Of a DNA stretch of 46,304 nt, positions 10,271-21,574 are shown one piece after another; within the stretch, counting starts at the first letter, position 1, and each line of letters begins with the position of its first letter. Both the position numbers and the translations under genes were made by a program. This stretch comes from Perkinsus olseni (lineage: Eukaryota; Perkinsozoa; Perkinsida), in NCBI GenBank assembly GCA_013115125.1, contig JABANN010000260.1:1-46304 (forward strand). The letters run 5' to 3'. Under the pieces are notes generated by a model that saw only the letters and a list, made by a program, of their open reading frames with translations, was not told the DNA's origin and did no database searches.

Positions 10271-12555
10271 ATGAGTCGAGGTCCTTCATCGAGACAAGGG
10301 CAATTGTTAGTGCTCAGCAATGTAAGCATAGACCAGGAATTATGGATGCCACCACTCCCTATGTGAGGGGTTCCTTCGACGATATCATGGAGGTGGATAC
10401 TTTGGCTTACCGAGATGGTACAACGCGGCGACGACATCGACGACAATGGTACAGGTAGCCGCCGTTGACAGCTCGAAGGCCGAGTATTCTTCCAGTCAGT
10501 GGCTTCTACGAGGCGATTGGGCTTGGTGACCTGGCCCGTGCTATACGAGATGAGAGACTCCGGAGATCTGCAGAGTCCTACCAACCAAAGTGAGCACCAT
10601 TGCTATTCTTCATTACCCACGGCAACGATGATGCCACCGCTTTCCGACCCTCAGATACTCTTTGCTTCACCGTGTTGTGAACTCTATGGCTTTCGAGGCC
10701 TTCTTCGGCTGTCTTATTATTGTCAACTGCATATTCATCGGGCTAGCGGCGAACGGTGACCCTCAAGCGGAGTAGAAGCTACCTACTTCTCGATCGCTGC
10801 CGCCTCCTACATCCTGGCCTCAGTTCCGATTATTCAACAGCTGAGCACTGCTTCACTGCGGTCTTCTTCATAGAGTGGATACTTCGAGTGGCCTCTGGAG
10901 GATGGGTCTGGATGTTTGATTGTGGGTTCATCTCTTCATCCACGACTTTGATGATTCTACCCTCCTGCTGCCCCACCATCAGTTTACAACTTCGCCGACT
11001 TCCTACTGGTCTTCGTGACCGGTGTCATCGCTAACTGGTTCCTCGACCCTCTTGGTGTGGACGTTAGCCTTTTGAGGAAGCTCACAGTACTCCGTGCTTT
11101 ACGCTTAGTAGGAAATGTCCAAGAAAAGCTTGGTTAACTGGCCTCTAGGTACGCTTAGCTCGAGCTGTGCGCCTGTTGCCGGTGTTTAAAGAGATGTGGC
11201 TGCTGGTTAAAGGCCTTCTCGACAGCGCTCTCCTCATGCTCTGGACCCTTATCATAGTCACCGTGCTCCTCTTCATGTTCGCCATATGGGGGTATGTCTT
11301 CTCATCATCATCATCACCAGCATTAGCCTCTGCCAATATCTACACACTGTCACCTTCCCTGTCAGTGTTGAGATCATTGGCCGTAATTCCGCTGTAGCTG
11401 CAGATCCGGTCACTGCAGGTTTATTCCCTACTGTGCACCAAGGCATGTTCACTCTATTTCAAGTATCTTTTCATCGGCACATTGCTTGTTGGATCTCTTT
11501 GCAGGTGCTCACCCTGGACACCTGGTCAGACACAGTTGCCCGACCGTTGATGAAGTACCTACCGAGGATAGGCCTTTACTTCGTGGGCTTCATCACGGTT
11601 ATCGTCTTCGTAAGGCATCTACAAGGCATCGACTTGGATTGCTGTCGTCGGTCTTACCCAGGTCCTCATGAATCTTGTCACAGCCGTTGTGGTAGAGAAC
11701 GCCTTGGCTCTCGCACAAAGAGATGAGGAGCAGCAGGCCAAGGTCAAAAAAGCCGCGAAAAGGAAGGTGACTCAGTCCTACGCATGTCTACAGCCTCTGT
11801 GGAACAGCCTGTATATAGGACATCCTAGACCTCAAGGATCTGTTCATGGAGCTGGACACTGATGGGAGTGGGGAGCTGGATATGAAGGAGTTTAACCAGG
11901 CTCTGAGCAATCCTAAAGTCGTCGTGGCCCACCACCGCTGGATGCTGTCCTCCTGTGCCTCCTCAGATTGTTGATAAGATGGCAAGCCTCGGTATCGAGC
12001 GAGAAGATATGCTTGATGTGATGCTTTGGCGTGGTGCATGTCGGCGTGATCCTTTCTTCAGATCTGGGACCTCCTCGATGACGGTGATGGACACCTCACA
12101 ATAGAGGAGTTCACAGGAGGCCTCCGGAAACTCAAAGGGGGGGCTCGCGCTAAAGAGGTACCGCCGACTCGCACCACCATCACACGCTTTCGCTCCTCCT
12201 GGCATTGCCTTGCAGGTGCTAGTCCTCCTCAAACAACTGCGTCAGGCTCTCATCGATAGTGAGCTCAGTCCCCTGCTGATTCTGTGGCTTTGTACGTTGG
12301 CTGCTGCTCATGTTAGCCAATGAGCTATCTGATCAAGTATGGGACCTCTGTGAATCTGTTGGTGGGACGCTGGAGGACTTGGATGATGTCAGACGAGATA
12401 TGGGCACAGCAGCGGCGGCCATCGCCACCCTTCGACGCCACTTTGAGGATATGTACGAGGATGTTGTTACTCCTGCTGTTGAGGCGCCCTGCTCAGGCAA
12501 AGAGTTCAGCTGGAACGTATCGAGAAGAAGGCTGCGATTAGTCATGTCAGAGTGA
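10271..12555 (+). CDS. Single-domain voltage-gated cation channel with C-terminal EF-hands
   Basis: Thirteen short introns can be placed (for example 10455-10495, 10590-10654, 11133-11158, 11292-11320, 11463-11504, 12259-12316). From the ATG at 10415 the spliced product is about 503 residues; 10271 is an alternative earlier ATG. It has one six-helix domain: S1 (FEAFFGCLIIVNCIFIGLA), S2 (CFTAVFFIEWILRVASGG), S3 (FADFLLVFVTGVIANWFL), an S4-like helix (RKLTVLRALRLVGN), S5 (LLMLWTLIIVTVLLFMFAIW), a pore helix and filter (FTLFQVLTLDTWSD) and S6 (FITVIVFVLMNLVTAVVVEN). The pore aligns by eye with bacterial NaChBac (TLESW). Two EF-hand loops follow: DTDGSGELDMKE (canonical) and DDGDGHLTIEEF. It is probably a Ca2+-regulated Na+/Ca2+ channel of the EukCat/one-domain type. 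Stop at 12553-12555. Confidence 0.88.
11133..11158 (+). other. 26-nt intron in the channel gene
   Basis: It starts GTTAAC and ends CGCTTAG. Removal joins VGNVQEKL to ARAVRLLPVF in frame (phase 1, giving GCT), which keeps the S4-S5 linker intact. Without removal a TAA follows at once. Confidence 0.75.
11292..11320 (+). other. 29-nt intron in the channel gene
   Basis: It starts GTATGTC and ends CATCACCAG. Removal joins the end of S5 (LLFMFAIWG) to the pore turret (ISLCQYLHTVT) in frame. The unspliced frame leaves the conserved pore frame. Confidence 0.75.
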
Positions 12556-13150
12556 GAGCACCTTAGCACAGCCTTCGGCGTACCTCCCGGTAACGCAGTA
12601 TTGTTATTCCTCTCACTGTCAGACTCATGCTGAGTTCCTACGACCCCAGCCCCCCTCAACTGATCATCGTAGCGGCATGCCTGATAGTAGGTGTGCTCAG
12701 GATAGCTGTGACTATCATCGTTGGCCATTCAGGGTTCTCACAGCCGAGAGCCTCCAGCATAACTGTCATGCCACATACATCGGCCCTTGCCGCTCAGACC
12801 CGTCATTCACCGCCCCGCCGTATGTCGCATTAAATGTACATTCCTTGATGTCAGCCTCCCCTCCCTTCGGTATTCCTGAGTTTGTTTTATCAATCTCACC
12901 AGTATCTCTGAGCAGTTTCATTCATCTAAAGCCCTCGCCGCTGGTCTAACAGCAGCAGTATCTATCGCCTCCACTAACCTCATCATCGTCCATCGTCCTC
13001 GAACGTCATCGTTGTCGTCATCTATCGACTATCTACTCCAGTAAACTATGCTCAGAGAATTATCCTCCTTGCCGATAACTAGTACTGCCGATACTTCACC
13101 TTCATCGTCATGATCATGCTACGGGCCATTCAGATGATGAACTCCAGCCT
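12556..13150. other. Intergenic region, nothing recognised
   Basis: About 595 bases lie between the channel stop and the glycosyltransferase start. They hold short open frames only, with TCATCATCG-type low complexity near 12970-13025. No exon joined convincingly to either neighbour. Confidence 0.45.
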
Positions 13151-16100
13151 ATGACATCGTTGGAGACGGGCATGGAGGCTGCTGTTGCTGCCAGCTCCTT
13201 AGCACCCGATGGTCCGGGCGTCCCTGTGAGTTTCCACATCTTCTCGATCAGATTACCGCTTGTCTTCTCATCCTCAGGTACGAATTAAGTACGACAAACC
13301 ATCGTTTCTACCCATCATTCGACGAGTCCTCATTCTGGCCGCCGCGTTCAGTCTATGCCTGTTCCTTGCTGCTACTTGGTAAGCTACTCCGGACGCTTGC
13401 CATAACGTATCATTTATTACAGGTTCGCAGAGGGAGTGTCTTGGATCTATGATTCTAACCTCGATACTTGGCCTATTATTGACTGCCCTGGCTTCATCAT
13501 CAATACAAGAGACTCCCACATGGATGGCCCGAGGTAAGACTCTCTATCGCCGTCATGCATCATCATCATCTTGCTGAGTAGGTGCTCAACCAGTATCGCC
13601 TACGCTGACAGCTTAGCCCGTTACATTGCTAGCATCGGCCTCACGCCCACTGATGGCCGTCCTGATGAGTACAAGGGTAAATGTATCATACCCGATGATT
13701 TCGAGGATGACATTGTCTGCTATAATAGAAGACCTTGCGACCACACATGTAGTTGACACACTACCTTCTGCATCTCAGCGCGATAATTCTTTCAGGCTCT
13801 ACCTTTCCGATCTCTGGCAGATGCCCAGACCCCGATACACTGCCCTACGTAGAGACTGTCTCTATCTACAAGCAGGTGCTGCTGCTGCTCATATGAGCAA
13901 CATAATAGTTTCCCGTTGCTGGTCATTGGTGCTGCTGCTGCTGTCAGGATCAGTGTATGGTTATACTTGGTGACAACCCTCTCCCGATGCCTCTCTTGAT
14001 ACCTTGTAAAGAGGTCTCTATAGGCTCGTACTGTGACTCCTCCTTCAAGGTCACTCCATCAAATATGACAGCAATAAGAGGTCAGCATCACTCTTGTCAT
14101 TCTTCTATCGCGGCACCCTCAGGCCTCATCCTCGGAGCGTGCGTTATTCTGCTCGTATGGTTCATCGGTGAGATCATCCTTCGTAGTGTTGATATCAGAC
14201 TACGTAAGGAGCGTGCGGAGGTGAGTGGCTTCATGCTCATCATCAACCTCCTCCTCATCGCCGTCGTCATGTTCAGGGCATGGCACGGCAGGCTGTCGTA
14301 CTGCCAGCTAAGAAGCAAGAATTGCGCATGCGGTTGGAGGAAGGCTGGGCAGTCGAAGCTAGTATCGCTGTGAGACCCCACCCTTTACCCCCACCAATCA
14401 TGCACTTGCTACGTCACCATCCTGTTAGGGCAGCGATCAAGCGAGCACAAGGGCCGGCTCAGAGGCTTCAATAGCCGGATAGTGAGTCATGCTCCCTCCG
14501 CGATTATTATGACTCTCCTCGCTCAGCACGAACTCGGTGTATGGGGCACGATACCCTGACCATCCGCAACAACAGTTCATACCACCACTGAGTGCCCATC
14601 ATCAGTACATGTCGCCCCCAACTACTATCGATAGAAATATCGCAGAATCCTATCGTTACTCAACTCCATCAGCAGGGGTTGGGTATTCTCCTAGAAGTGA
14701 GTATCTACCAGCAGCTCTACCACCACAACGACCCTTGCAACAGGTCATTCGATGCCTGGTACAAGTTCCTATGGCTCCGCTGCTTATCACGCATCGGCCT
14801 TTGGAGGGATAGGCTCAACCTCGAGGATATCCAAGAGTCAAATGGAATCACGAGATCCGAGGAAGAGGTAGTCGTGACAGGTGCCTTGTGATGATAGTCT
14901 TGGATGATCTTAGGTTCGAGTCCTGTGCATGGCGTCGTCGACTAAGGCAATGGAAGGAGTTGCAGAGCAAGAAGCAGGGCTCATTCTCCAGCAGACAGCT
15001 CATGAGAACAGTTATACTAAATACCTTCTACATCGCAGTAAGTTGTACCACTACTCCCATCAGCAGCAGCTCACCCTCTCTCGGCCTATTGTTGCTCTTA
15101 TTTATACTTAAGATACTAGTCTGCACTATGTACCTTATCATTTACATGTCACCGCAGAACAGTACTGGAGGAGCAGATGCCCTCGAAGTCCTGGAGGGTG
15201 AGTTCTGCTGCATTCATCCTCTCCCTCGTCTTAGTGTATGTCAGGCAACGTATCGATCTGGGAAGTCCATACCTGGCTGGATCTCATCATCTTCATTGAT
15301 GTCCTCCTTGACACTGGTCTATTCCTTGCTGCTGCTATTACTGTTAAATGGCCTCGAGCCCCAGTATTCAGCCGTCATCTACAAGTAAGCCAACTCTCAG
15401 TTGTCTACTCCTGGCATCATAATAATGATCATCCCAGGGTGCTCTGGAGACCGTTGCTAGACAGACTGAACAGGGCATCGACGGCGGCCTGGGTGGTGAT
15501 GATGAATCGTCGGAGAGTAAGACCGTAGTGTTGCTGGTGGCGGAGCTACCGTCAAGCATGGCAGGTTCTTTATCTTCATCATCTCCTCTGGATTCCGAAG
15601 ACAGTGGCTCACTTTCTGGCAGCAGCACTAGTACCGATACACGGAGTCTCTCCTTCGTAAGTGAATAATAGCCAGCTCACGTTGCCACCGACCACCAGCA
15701 GGTATTGAAGCAGTCCCTCACACACGACTGTTGCCTCCTGATAGCCTGTCATGAATCTACTATGACCAGAGAACGATATGAGCTATTCTCCGGAACTTTA
15801 AGGGCTGCTCTCATGGTGAGATTGTACTGGAGCAGTTGCCCAATGTCACTCGTTGTTGATAGGTATTCCCTCCATCTCACATATTCGTCTGCGACAACGG
15901 AAACAGCCCAGCCCCAGTAGACGATACGCAGATGGCTACCATAGAGGCTCATCCTGACATCAACTACATGTACACTAATACCGGACTCATCGCAGCGCAC
16001 TCCGTTACTTGAATTTTTTCTCAGTTATGTGCCGGAGGGTAACAAAACATTCGCCTTCTATTGGTGCAACAAGTTTTGGATACCGTTTCTGGCCAGGCAT

Positions 16101-17815
16101 TCGAAGGTGCCCGATTTCAAGTAATATACCCGTGCAGGTTCTTCGCCGTAGCCTCCGTTGTCGTATCTTCAGATACGCGGTCATTATTGACGATGATGTC
16201 CCACTACCTGCGGACTTGCATATACCGCATGAGCATCTGCGCAACCATCCAGATATCAAAGCGGTAAGTGAATCGGACCACAATCACCCGGCCAGCGCAG
16301 TACAGGTCCACTTCCCCATTACCGCCGCCTCTCCGGATGGTACGAGGAGGAATATGCTTGTTAAGTGCCAGGATGTCGAGTACAAGCTGGCCGCTGTGCA
16401 CAAACTCTTTCAGTCAGCGCTCAATCCTACAGCTCCTCCAGTAGTAGATTGTCTGTTGCTTAGGTCGACACTGTCACGTTGCCTATCATGTCATGGTGCC
16501 ATTGCACTTTGGGAACGTCGTGCTTTAGAGATGATTCTCTATGAACATGACACTGTATTCCACGGGGAGGATATGTAGACGTTGCCTCCAGCGTGACCGC
16601 GTCTTCTACATATGTCACAGGTATATGGGTCTGTGCTTATTGCATCGACGTGATGATTCAAAGATCATCTCCTGTGCTCAGTCCATTGTCCCAACGTAAG
16701 GCAGGACTACAACCGGAAGAGTATCGCTTTGTGCATCTCACAGGTATGCCCCTGATTCCTTCCCTATGCTCTTCCGTCAACGAGTAAAGAGCTGGGAGCT
16801 CACCAGTCATCGAAAGACATTCACTTACATCAAGTACGGTTCTGTCAGCAGCACAGGTGGCTGACCTAGCTCTGTTCTTCTGTAGGGAAGTGCTCTCTCC
16901 TTCATCATTCTGTCATGCGGCATCGTTGATACTCAAGCCCTACTTCCTTCAAGAAGTCCTCACCATCCTGTTGGACTGGCTAAGAACGTTTTTATTAACT
17001 GGTACCATCACTGGCGTTAATGCATTAGAACTGCCCATAACCCCTCAGGCCTACTCCTCCGTGACTGGATTGGCCTCCTGCTTATGACATCAGTGTTTAC
17101 TTGTCTTTTGTGAGTCCTTCGTGCCACAGCTGTTGGCATCAGGTTGGGCCATTTGTTGTTCGCTCTCTTGTGTAGGTATATTCAAATCATCATCTTCCAA
17201 TTAGTTGTCCTACGTCAGCGGAAGGAGCTTCGTAGTTCACTCATCACAATCATATTCTTCCCTTGGTAGTGATGCATGCATCGTTTCTACTATCATTGAG
17301 TGCCCCGACCCAGGTACCGGCTCATGGGGCTCATGTTCCGCTTGTGTGCACTTTGCCAGAACCTACTGGTCTACAGTCACGACAGGACTTTCCTCAAGAT
17401 CGGTGAATATTGCTAGCTTCGTCATTCGCCTGGTACCCGGTCATTTTAGGTCAGCGTGAGGACGAAATTCGTGACATACCGCCGTGCCCCCCTCACCCTG
17501 ATGTCGACTGGTTCTCCATCTGGATTGAGGATGATTTACCCACTTCCACTCCGCCGTCAGCAGACAAGAAGGTAAACAAACACTGTACCATGCGGTTGTA
17601 GTCATACGCAACTCACCTGCTTTCATCTTTCAGCAGCGCAAGCGGAGGAGTAAAGTGAAAGACCCAAGGGAACCTGGTGACTCCGTTAGGTATGTTACGA
17701 CCTCTTTCCCAGGGCAAACCCATTACCTGCGTGCCTAATTTTCAGGTCCGTGGGAATGTATAACAGCCCGTCCATCCCTGTTGGGGTACAACAGCAACAA
17801 CTCTACTACAGCTAG
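13151..17815 (+). CDS. Large membrane glycosyltransferase, family GT2 (chitin/hyaluronan-synthase type fold)
   Basis: Start ATG at 13151 (MTSLETGMEAAVAAS); introns at 13226-13277, 13379-13422 and 13534-13581, with more downstream. Order: TM1 (VLILAAAFSLCLFLAA); a probably lumenal part with Cys residues (KGKCIIPDDFEDDIVCY); TM (GLILGACVILLVWFIGEIIL) and further hydrophobic segments; a Pro/Gln/Tyr-rich stretch near 14540-14700; TM (WLDLIIFIDVLLDTGLFLAA); a Ser-rich linker; then the catalytic domain with EGNKTFAFYWCNKFWIP, YAVIIDDDVPLP (DxD), LSCHGAIALWERRAL, YEHDTVFHGED (ED motif) and FRQRVKSW, a variant of the Q/RxxRW acceptor motif. TMs follow (LLLRDWIGLLLMTSVFTCLL). A basic tail ends at 17815. 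It should make or export a surface polysaccharide; the substrate is unknown. The exon join near 15990 and the exact middle structure are not settled. Confidence 0.78.
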
Positions 17816-18420
17816 GTCGTATCGCCCTAACGGTGTGTGTGCCACCGATGTCGTGTATATCTCGCTCGAGCGCGTTGCTACCGACCGAGCGAGGTCACGA
17901 AACTTCAATCGATTCTTCCAATTCATATGATGATTTTTATTGTTTTTATGGCGGATTCGGCCCAGAAGTGTTGCATGCTTCGTAAGACGAGGAACAATTG
18001 TGTTGGGTTTGTAGTGTGACGACGGGAGGGGATATCCAGCACCACGATCAATCTATTCTTGGACTATCACGTGAAGTTTCACATGAATACGCCGCATTTC
18101 ACGGGTGGTTTGGTCGCGATATTTAATGAGGATTGGTAGAGGTTGATGACGTTGAAACCCGTGGTCTCTTCTCATTTCACTAGTTTACCAATATTCTATT
18201 AGCGGTAGGAGAGCAACTTCGTCACAGCAGTCACGAGGGGTGCATGCTTCCCCAATGCTTCTAGGAGGTATTTCAAGACAGGTTTCATCACGATCATCAG
18301 CCGCGCGCGATACGTGTCCAACCCTTCAAGGCAGCCAGGGACTCCGCAACGCGAACATCGTTGGTCATAACACAGCCCAGAATAGAGGATGTGCGTCAAG
18401 ATTGGGGAATAACTCCACTT
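17816..18420. other. Convergent 3' intergenic region
   Basis: Some 600 bases lie between the ends of the glycosyltransferase (+) and the first hydroxylase (-). AT-rich patches near 17925-17950 could serve as 3' processing signals. A near-palindrome, CACGTGAAGTTTCACATG, lies near 18068. No coding exon is seen. Confidence 0.45.
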
Positions 18421-19703
18421 TCACTTCTTTTTGTCTAACACGTCTCTCGTCTTCATCTGGTATGTACCTAGCGAGGGACAGCCTCAGGGAGAACCGTCTG
18501 AGAAGCTCCCTACCATGTAGATAGTCGAGGATGCCGAGCACGCCGTAGTTGCAGTTAAAACGCTCATGGTGTAGGTCATGCATCTCGGCGTTCATGACCT
18601 GATAACTCGTAGTGAACAGAAGATAGTGCGTCGGCCATTACAGAACTGAAACTGTATCCCGAGTGAGACACCAATGTGTTGATGTAAGCAAGTGTTTGCC
18701 AGAGGATGAAGGTTAGTATCTGTTACATCACGTAGAGGAGTATTTGGACTCGGAGCTGTACGTGAGACTGCATCAATATCGGTCCGGCCAGTATAGGTGT
18801 AACGTTAACCAGCAAGTGCTCCAACGGATGGGTGTATATAGCTTGGAAGGGGACGGGCGCTGTGAATCTGCTTGACCGAGGGGTCAGCAGTCATACTTGT
18901 TGTTATACCTACCTATGATGAAGTTTGTGCACTGCTTTGTAGGCTGCCTTCCATTCATGGAACATCCGATGGAAATAATAGAACATAATTTCCTCTATGA
19001 GGAGGAATACGATGAAGTCCCGACACACGGTCTGATATTGCGGCAGCTCCCCGAATATGACATCTGAGTAAGCTAGTTGACGGACTACTCCGAAGGGACC
19101 GCAGAAGACTCACTGTCACTCGTGAGATGCATCAGCGCCAAGTATCTGGTCACGAAGTTGCCAACATGAATAGTACTATGTGTTTATTACGCATAGGCGT
19201 TGCCGATGAACCATGCTATGAGAATGACAGGCATTCCGGCAAAGACCGACGGATGCCCCTTCTTAAGTTGCAGCTTCCCTTTGTCCCAGTGCAGGACCTG
19301 CTCGACGTCATTGACGGAGCACTGCAGAGGGGTAATAACTCACTGTCGGCAGTGATAACAGTAGTCCCACTCCAAAAAAGATTAGATGACCCCAAGGACC
19401 GAGCAGGGCAACGAGCGCTTCACTCTTAGTCCATGTGCCACTTTCAACGAACGTCCTGGTGTACCACGGAAAGACGGCTCTGAGAGAGGCACCACGTAAA
19501 TGATAGTAAAGGGAAAGGCGGTATCGAACCTCTCTGCGATATGCACAACAAGCTTGAGTGAAAAGAGGAATATGGCAACGTGCGACAAATTGTATCCAAC
19601 CTTCGATCGTATCTAACAAAGAGCGGATCGGACATCTCGTGAACTTGCATGTGGCATCTCTCACCAGCGAAGGCGAAGAGGATGTCGTTACTATTGTAGT
19701 CAT
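18421..19703 (-). CDS. Fatty acid hydroxylase/sterol desaturase superfamily protein, copy 1
   Basis: Start ATG at 19703 (MTTIVTTSSSPSL), then IRSKVGYNLSHVAIFLFSLK. The di-iron histidine clusters are complete: FYYFHRMFH, YKAVHKLHH, YTHPLEHLLVN and EMHDLHHERFNCNYG. Membrane helices lie between them (WGHLIFFGVGLLLSLPT, SVFAGMPVILIAWFIGNAYA). The last intron (about 46 nt) rebuilds the family's LHGT end, giving LHGTYQMKTRDVLDKKK with the stop at 18421-18423. Such enzymes are ER membrane, O2-dependent oxidases of fatty acids, sterols or sphingoid bases; the lysine-rich end fits ER residence. Substrate cannot be told. It lies 163 bp downstream of a close paralog on the same strand. Confidence 0.85.
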
Positions 19704-19866
19704 GAGGGTGAAAAGTACTGAAAGGTGAGCGATGTGTATGTACTCTGACCGTATATTGATAGCACGCAAGACGTTGGCGAATTACAGAGGATCAGAAATA
19801 ATGCTGCATGAGCAAGGTCTACGTAAACAACATCAAAAAATTGACATAACAGAGACTGAATCCCAT

Positions 19867-21291
19867 TCAATGAGCTTTCCTTTTGATCTCTTTATCGCTC
19901 AAGTGTCCACTCGATAAAGACTCGTCTACCTTGACTTCATAGGTGCCTGGCACGACATGTGAATACATAGAGATAGAGATACCATGCATTGTATTTACCA
20001 TGCAAGTAGTCCATGAGACCGATCTCTCCGTAGTTGCAGTTGAACCTTTCATGGTGCAGGTCGTGTAAGGCCGAGTTGAACGACTGAGACATGGAGGGAT
20101 GGCCATCGATAACCCAAGATGATGATCACCTGTAAGTACTTATAGCCTGAATGGGCCACCAGCGTGCTGAGAAGGGCACTCTGCAACCAGAAGCCCGTGA
20201 ACAGCACCTATAGAAGGGAATTGGGCGAAGAGGCTCTCACTAAAGATACACTACATGAGTCTTCAAGAGCAATGGGCCGGCGATTAGAGGGAGTACGTTA
20301 GAGAACACATGCTCGACAGGATGGGCATAAGTCGATTGGAATGGCACAGGATTGGTGAACCTGAAGGCATGATGATGAGGGGACCGACAAAATGGGAAAG
20401 TTAGGACCTGTGATGGATCTTATGGATATGCTTATAAAGTACTTTAACATGGAAGAGTCGATGGACGTAGTAGAATGCTATCTCCGTGATGATGATGCAG
20501 GCGAACATCTGCCAGACTACTTCACCGCTGCTGGGGAGACGTTCGATGAAACCTGATGATGTGGGTATCTCGCGATAAAGCCAATCCCGTTCTTACTTCC
20601 TCGATCCATTATTCGGCTGATCGCTGAGTAACTGCAAAACAGACTATGGCCCAAGGCGAGGGGGGCCCTGGAAATGCTGGTTACCTGAGGATGTTGGCTA
20701 TTATCCAGTTGATAAGAACTCTGCCGAATCCAGCGAAGATGGAAAGAAAGGGCTTATTCTTCTGATGACGGCCCATCTGCACGTGTAGGACCTGCAAGGT
20801 GGTTCTACCTCATATCAAGTTCGTGTAAGTAACTCACTGTTGGTAATGATATAACTAGCCCCATCCCGAAATAGGAGATAATAGACCATGGAGCAAGAAT
20901 GAGGAAGAGGCATTCATCCATTCCCCAACCACCATCAATGACCCTCTCTTTGAATACGGGATAGACGTACCTGCGAAGGCATGCATACAGGGTCTTTCTC
21001 CACCAGTACCGTTACAATCCCAACTTACACTTCAGCACATTGATGAACAAATCTAACAGCGAACACCGCGATTATGAGATGTGATAGATTATACCCGACA
21101 GTACTACGAATCTGAAAGAAGATAAAAGGTGGCCGCCGCAATCGACTCCTCTGTTGAACGAATCTTGCGCTGACATGCGTATACGTCACGGAGTGCCCCC
21201 CCGGCCCACCATACCAGCCGGCTGGAGGGCTCCCGTGTCGTCTTTCTAGGGTCCAATACCATTGGCCGGTCGTGACGATGATGGAGACCAC
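19867..21291 (-). CDS. Fatty acid hydroxylase/sterol desaturase superfamily protein, copy 2
   Basis: Start ATG at 21291 (MVSIIVTTGQ, similar to copy 1's MTTIVTTSSS). Next comes IRSTVGYNLSHLIIAVFAVR. Histidine clusters: FYYVHRLFH, YKHIHKIHH, YAHPVEHVFSN and ALHDLHHERFNCNYGEIG. The end is LHGT plus an acidic/basic tail, LSDKEIKRKAH; RKAH resembles a dilysine ER-retrieval end. Introns fall at the same places as in copy 1, for example right after SLPT and before VLH, and inside LHG|T. This indicates tandem duplication. The stretch around 21000-21250 (first intron) and that around 20560-20690 are less certain. Upstream it is divergent from the USP gene. Confidence 0.83.
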
Positions 21292-21574
21292 GTGCGGGCT
21301 TTGTAAATTGATCGAGGGTAAAATCCGACAACCGAAAGGCCGCAGGTTCCATTCGAAGCGAGAGCTTTTTTAAGTGTAAATTTTCACGCTCTGAGTTCAG
21401 TGTGAGTCAGCTGGTGCATGCTTATGCGCGCCCCATTCAGCTCTTCCTGCTCATCCCAGTGAGAGGGAGAATGTTACTCGAGAAGGATAGAATTGTAAAC
21501 AGTTGACCTGCCTGTTAGTAGTTTGATAGGAACTGGGACTACTGTTCTCCTGGTTCGCCTTTCCTGCCCATTGA
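21292..21574. promoter_or_regulatory. Bidirectional promoter region
   Basis: About 280 bases lie between divergent starts (hydroxylase copy 2 and the deubiquitinase). No named motif is recognised. Confidence 0.35.
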
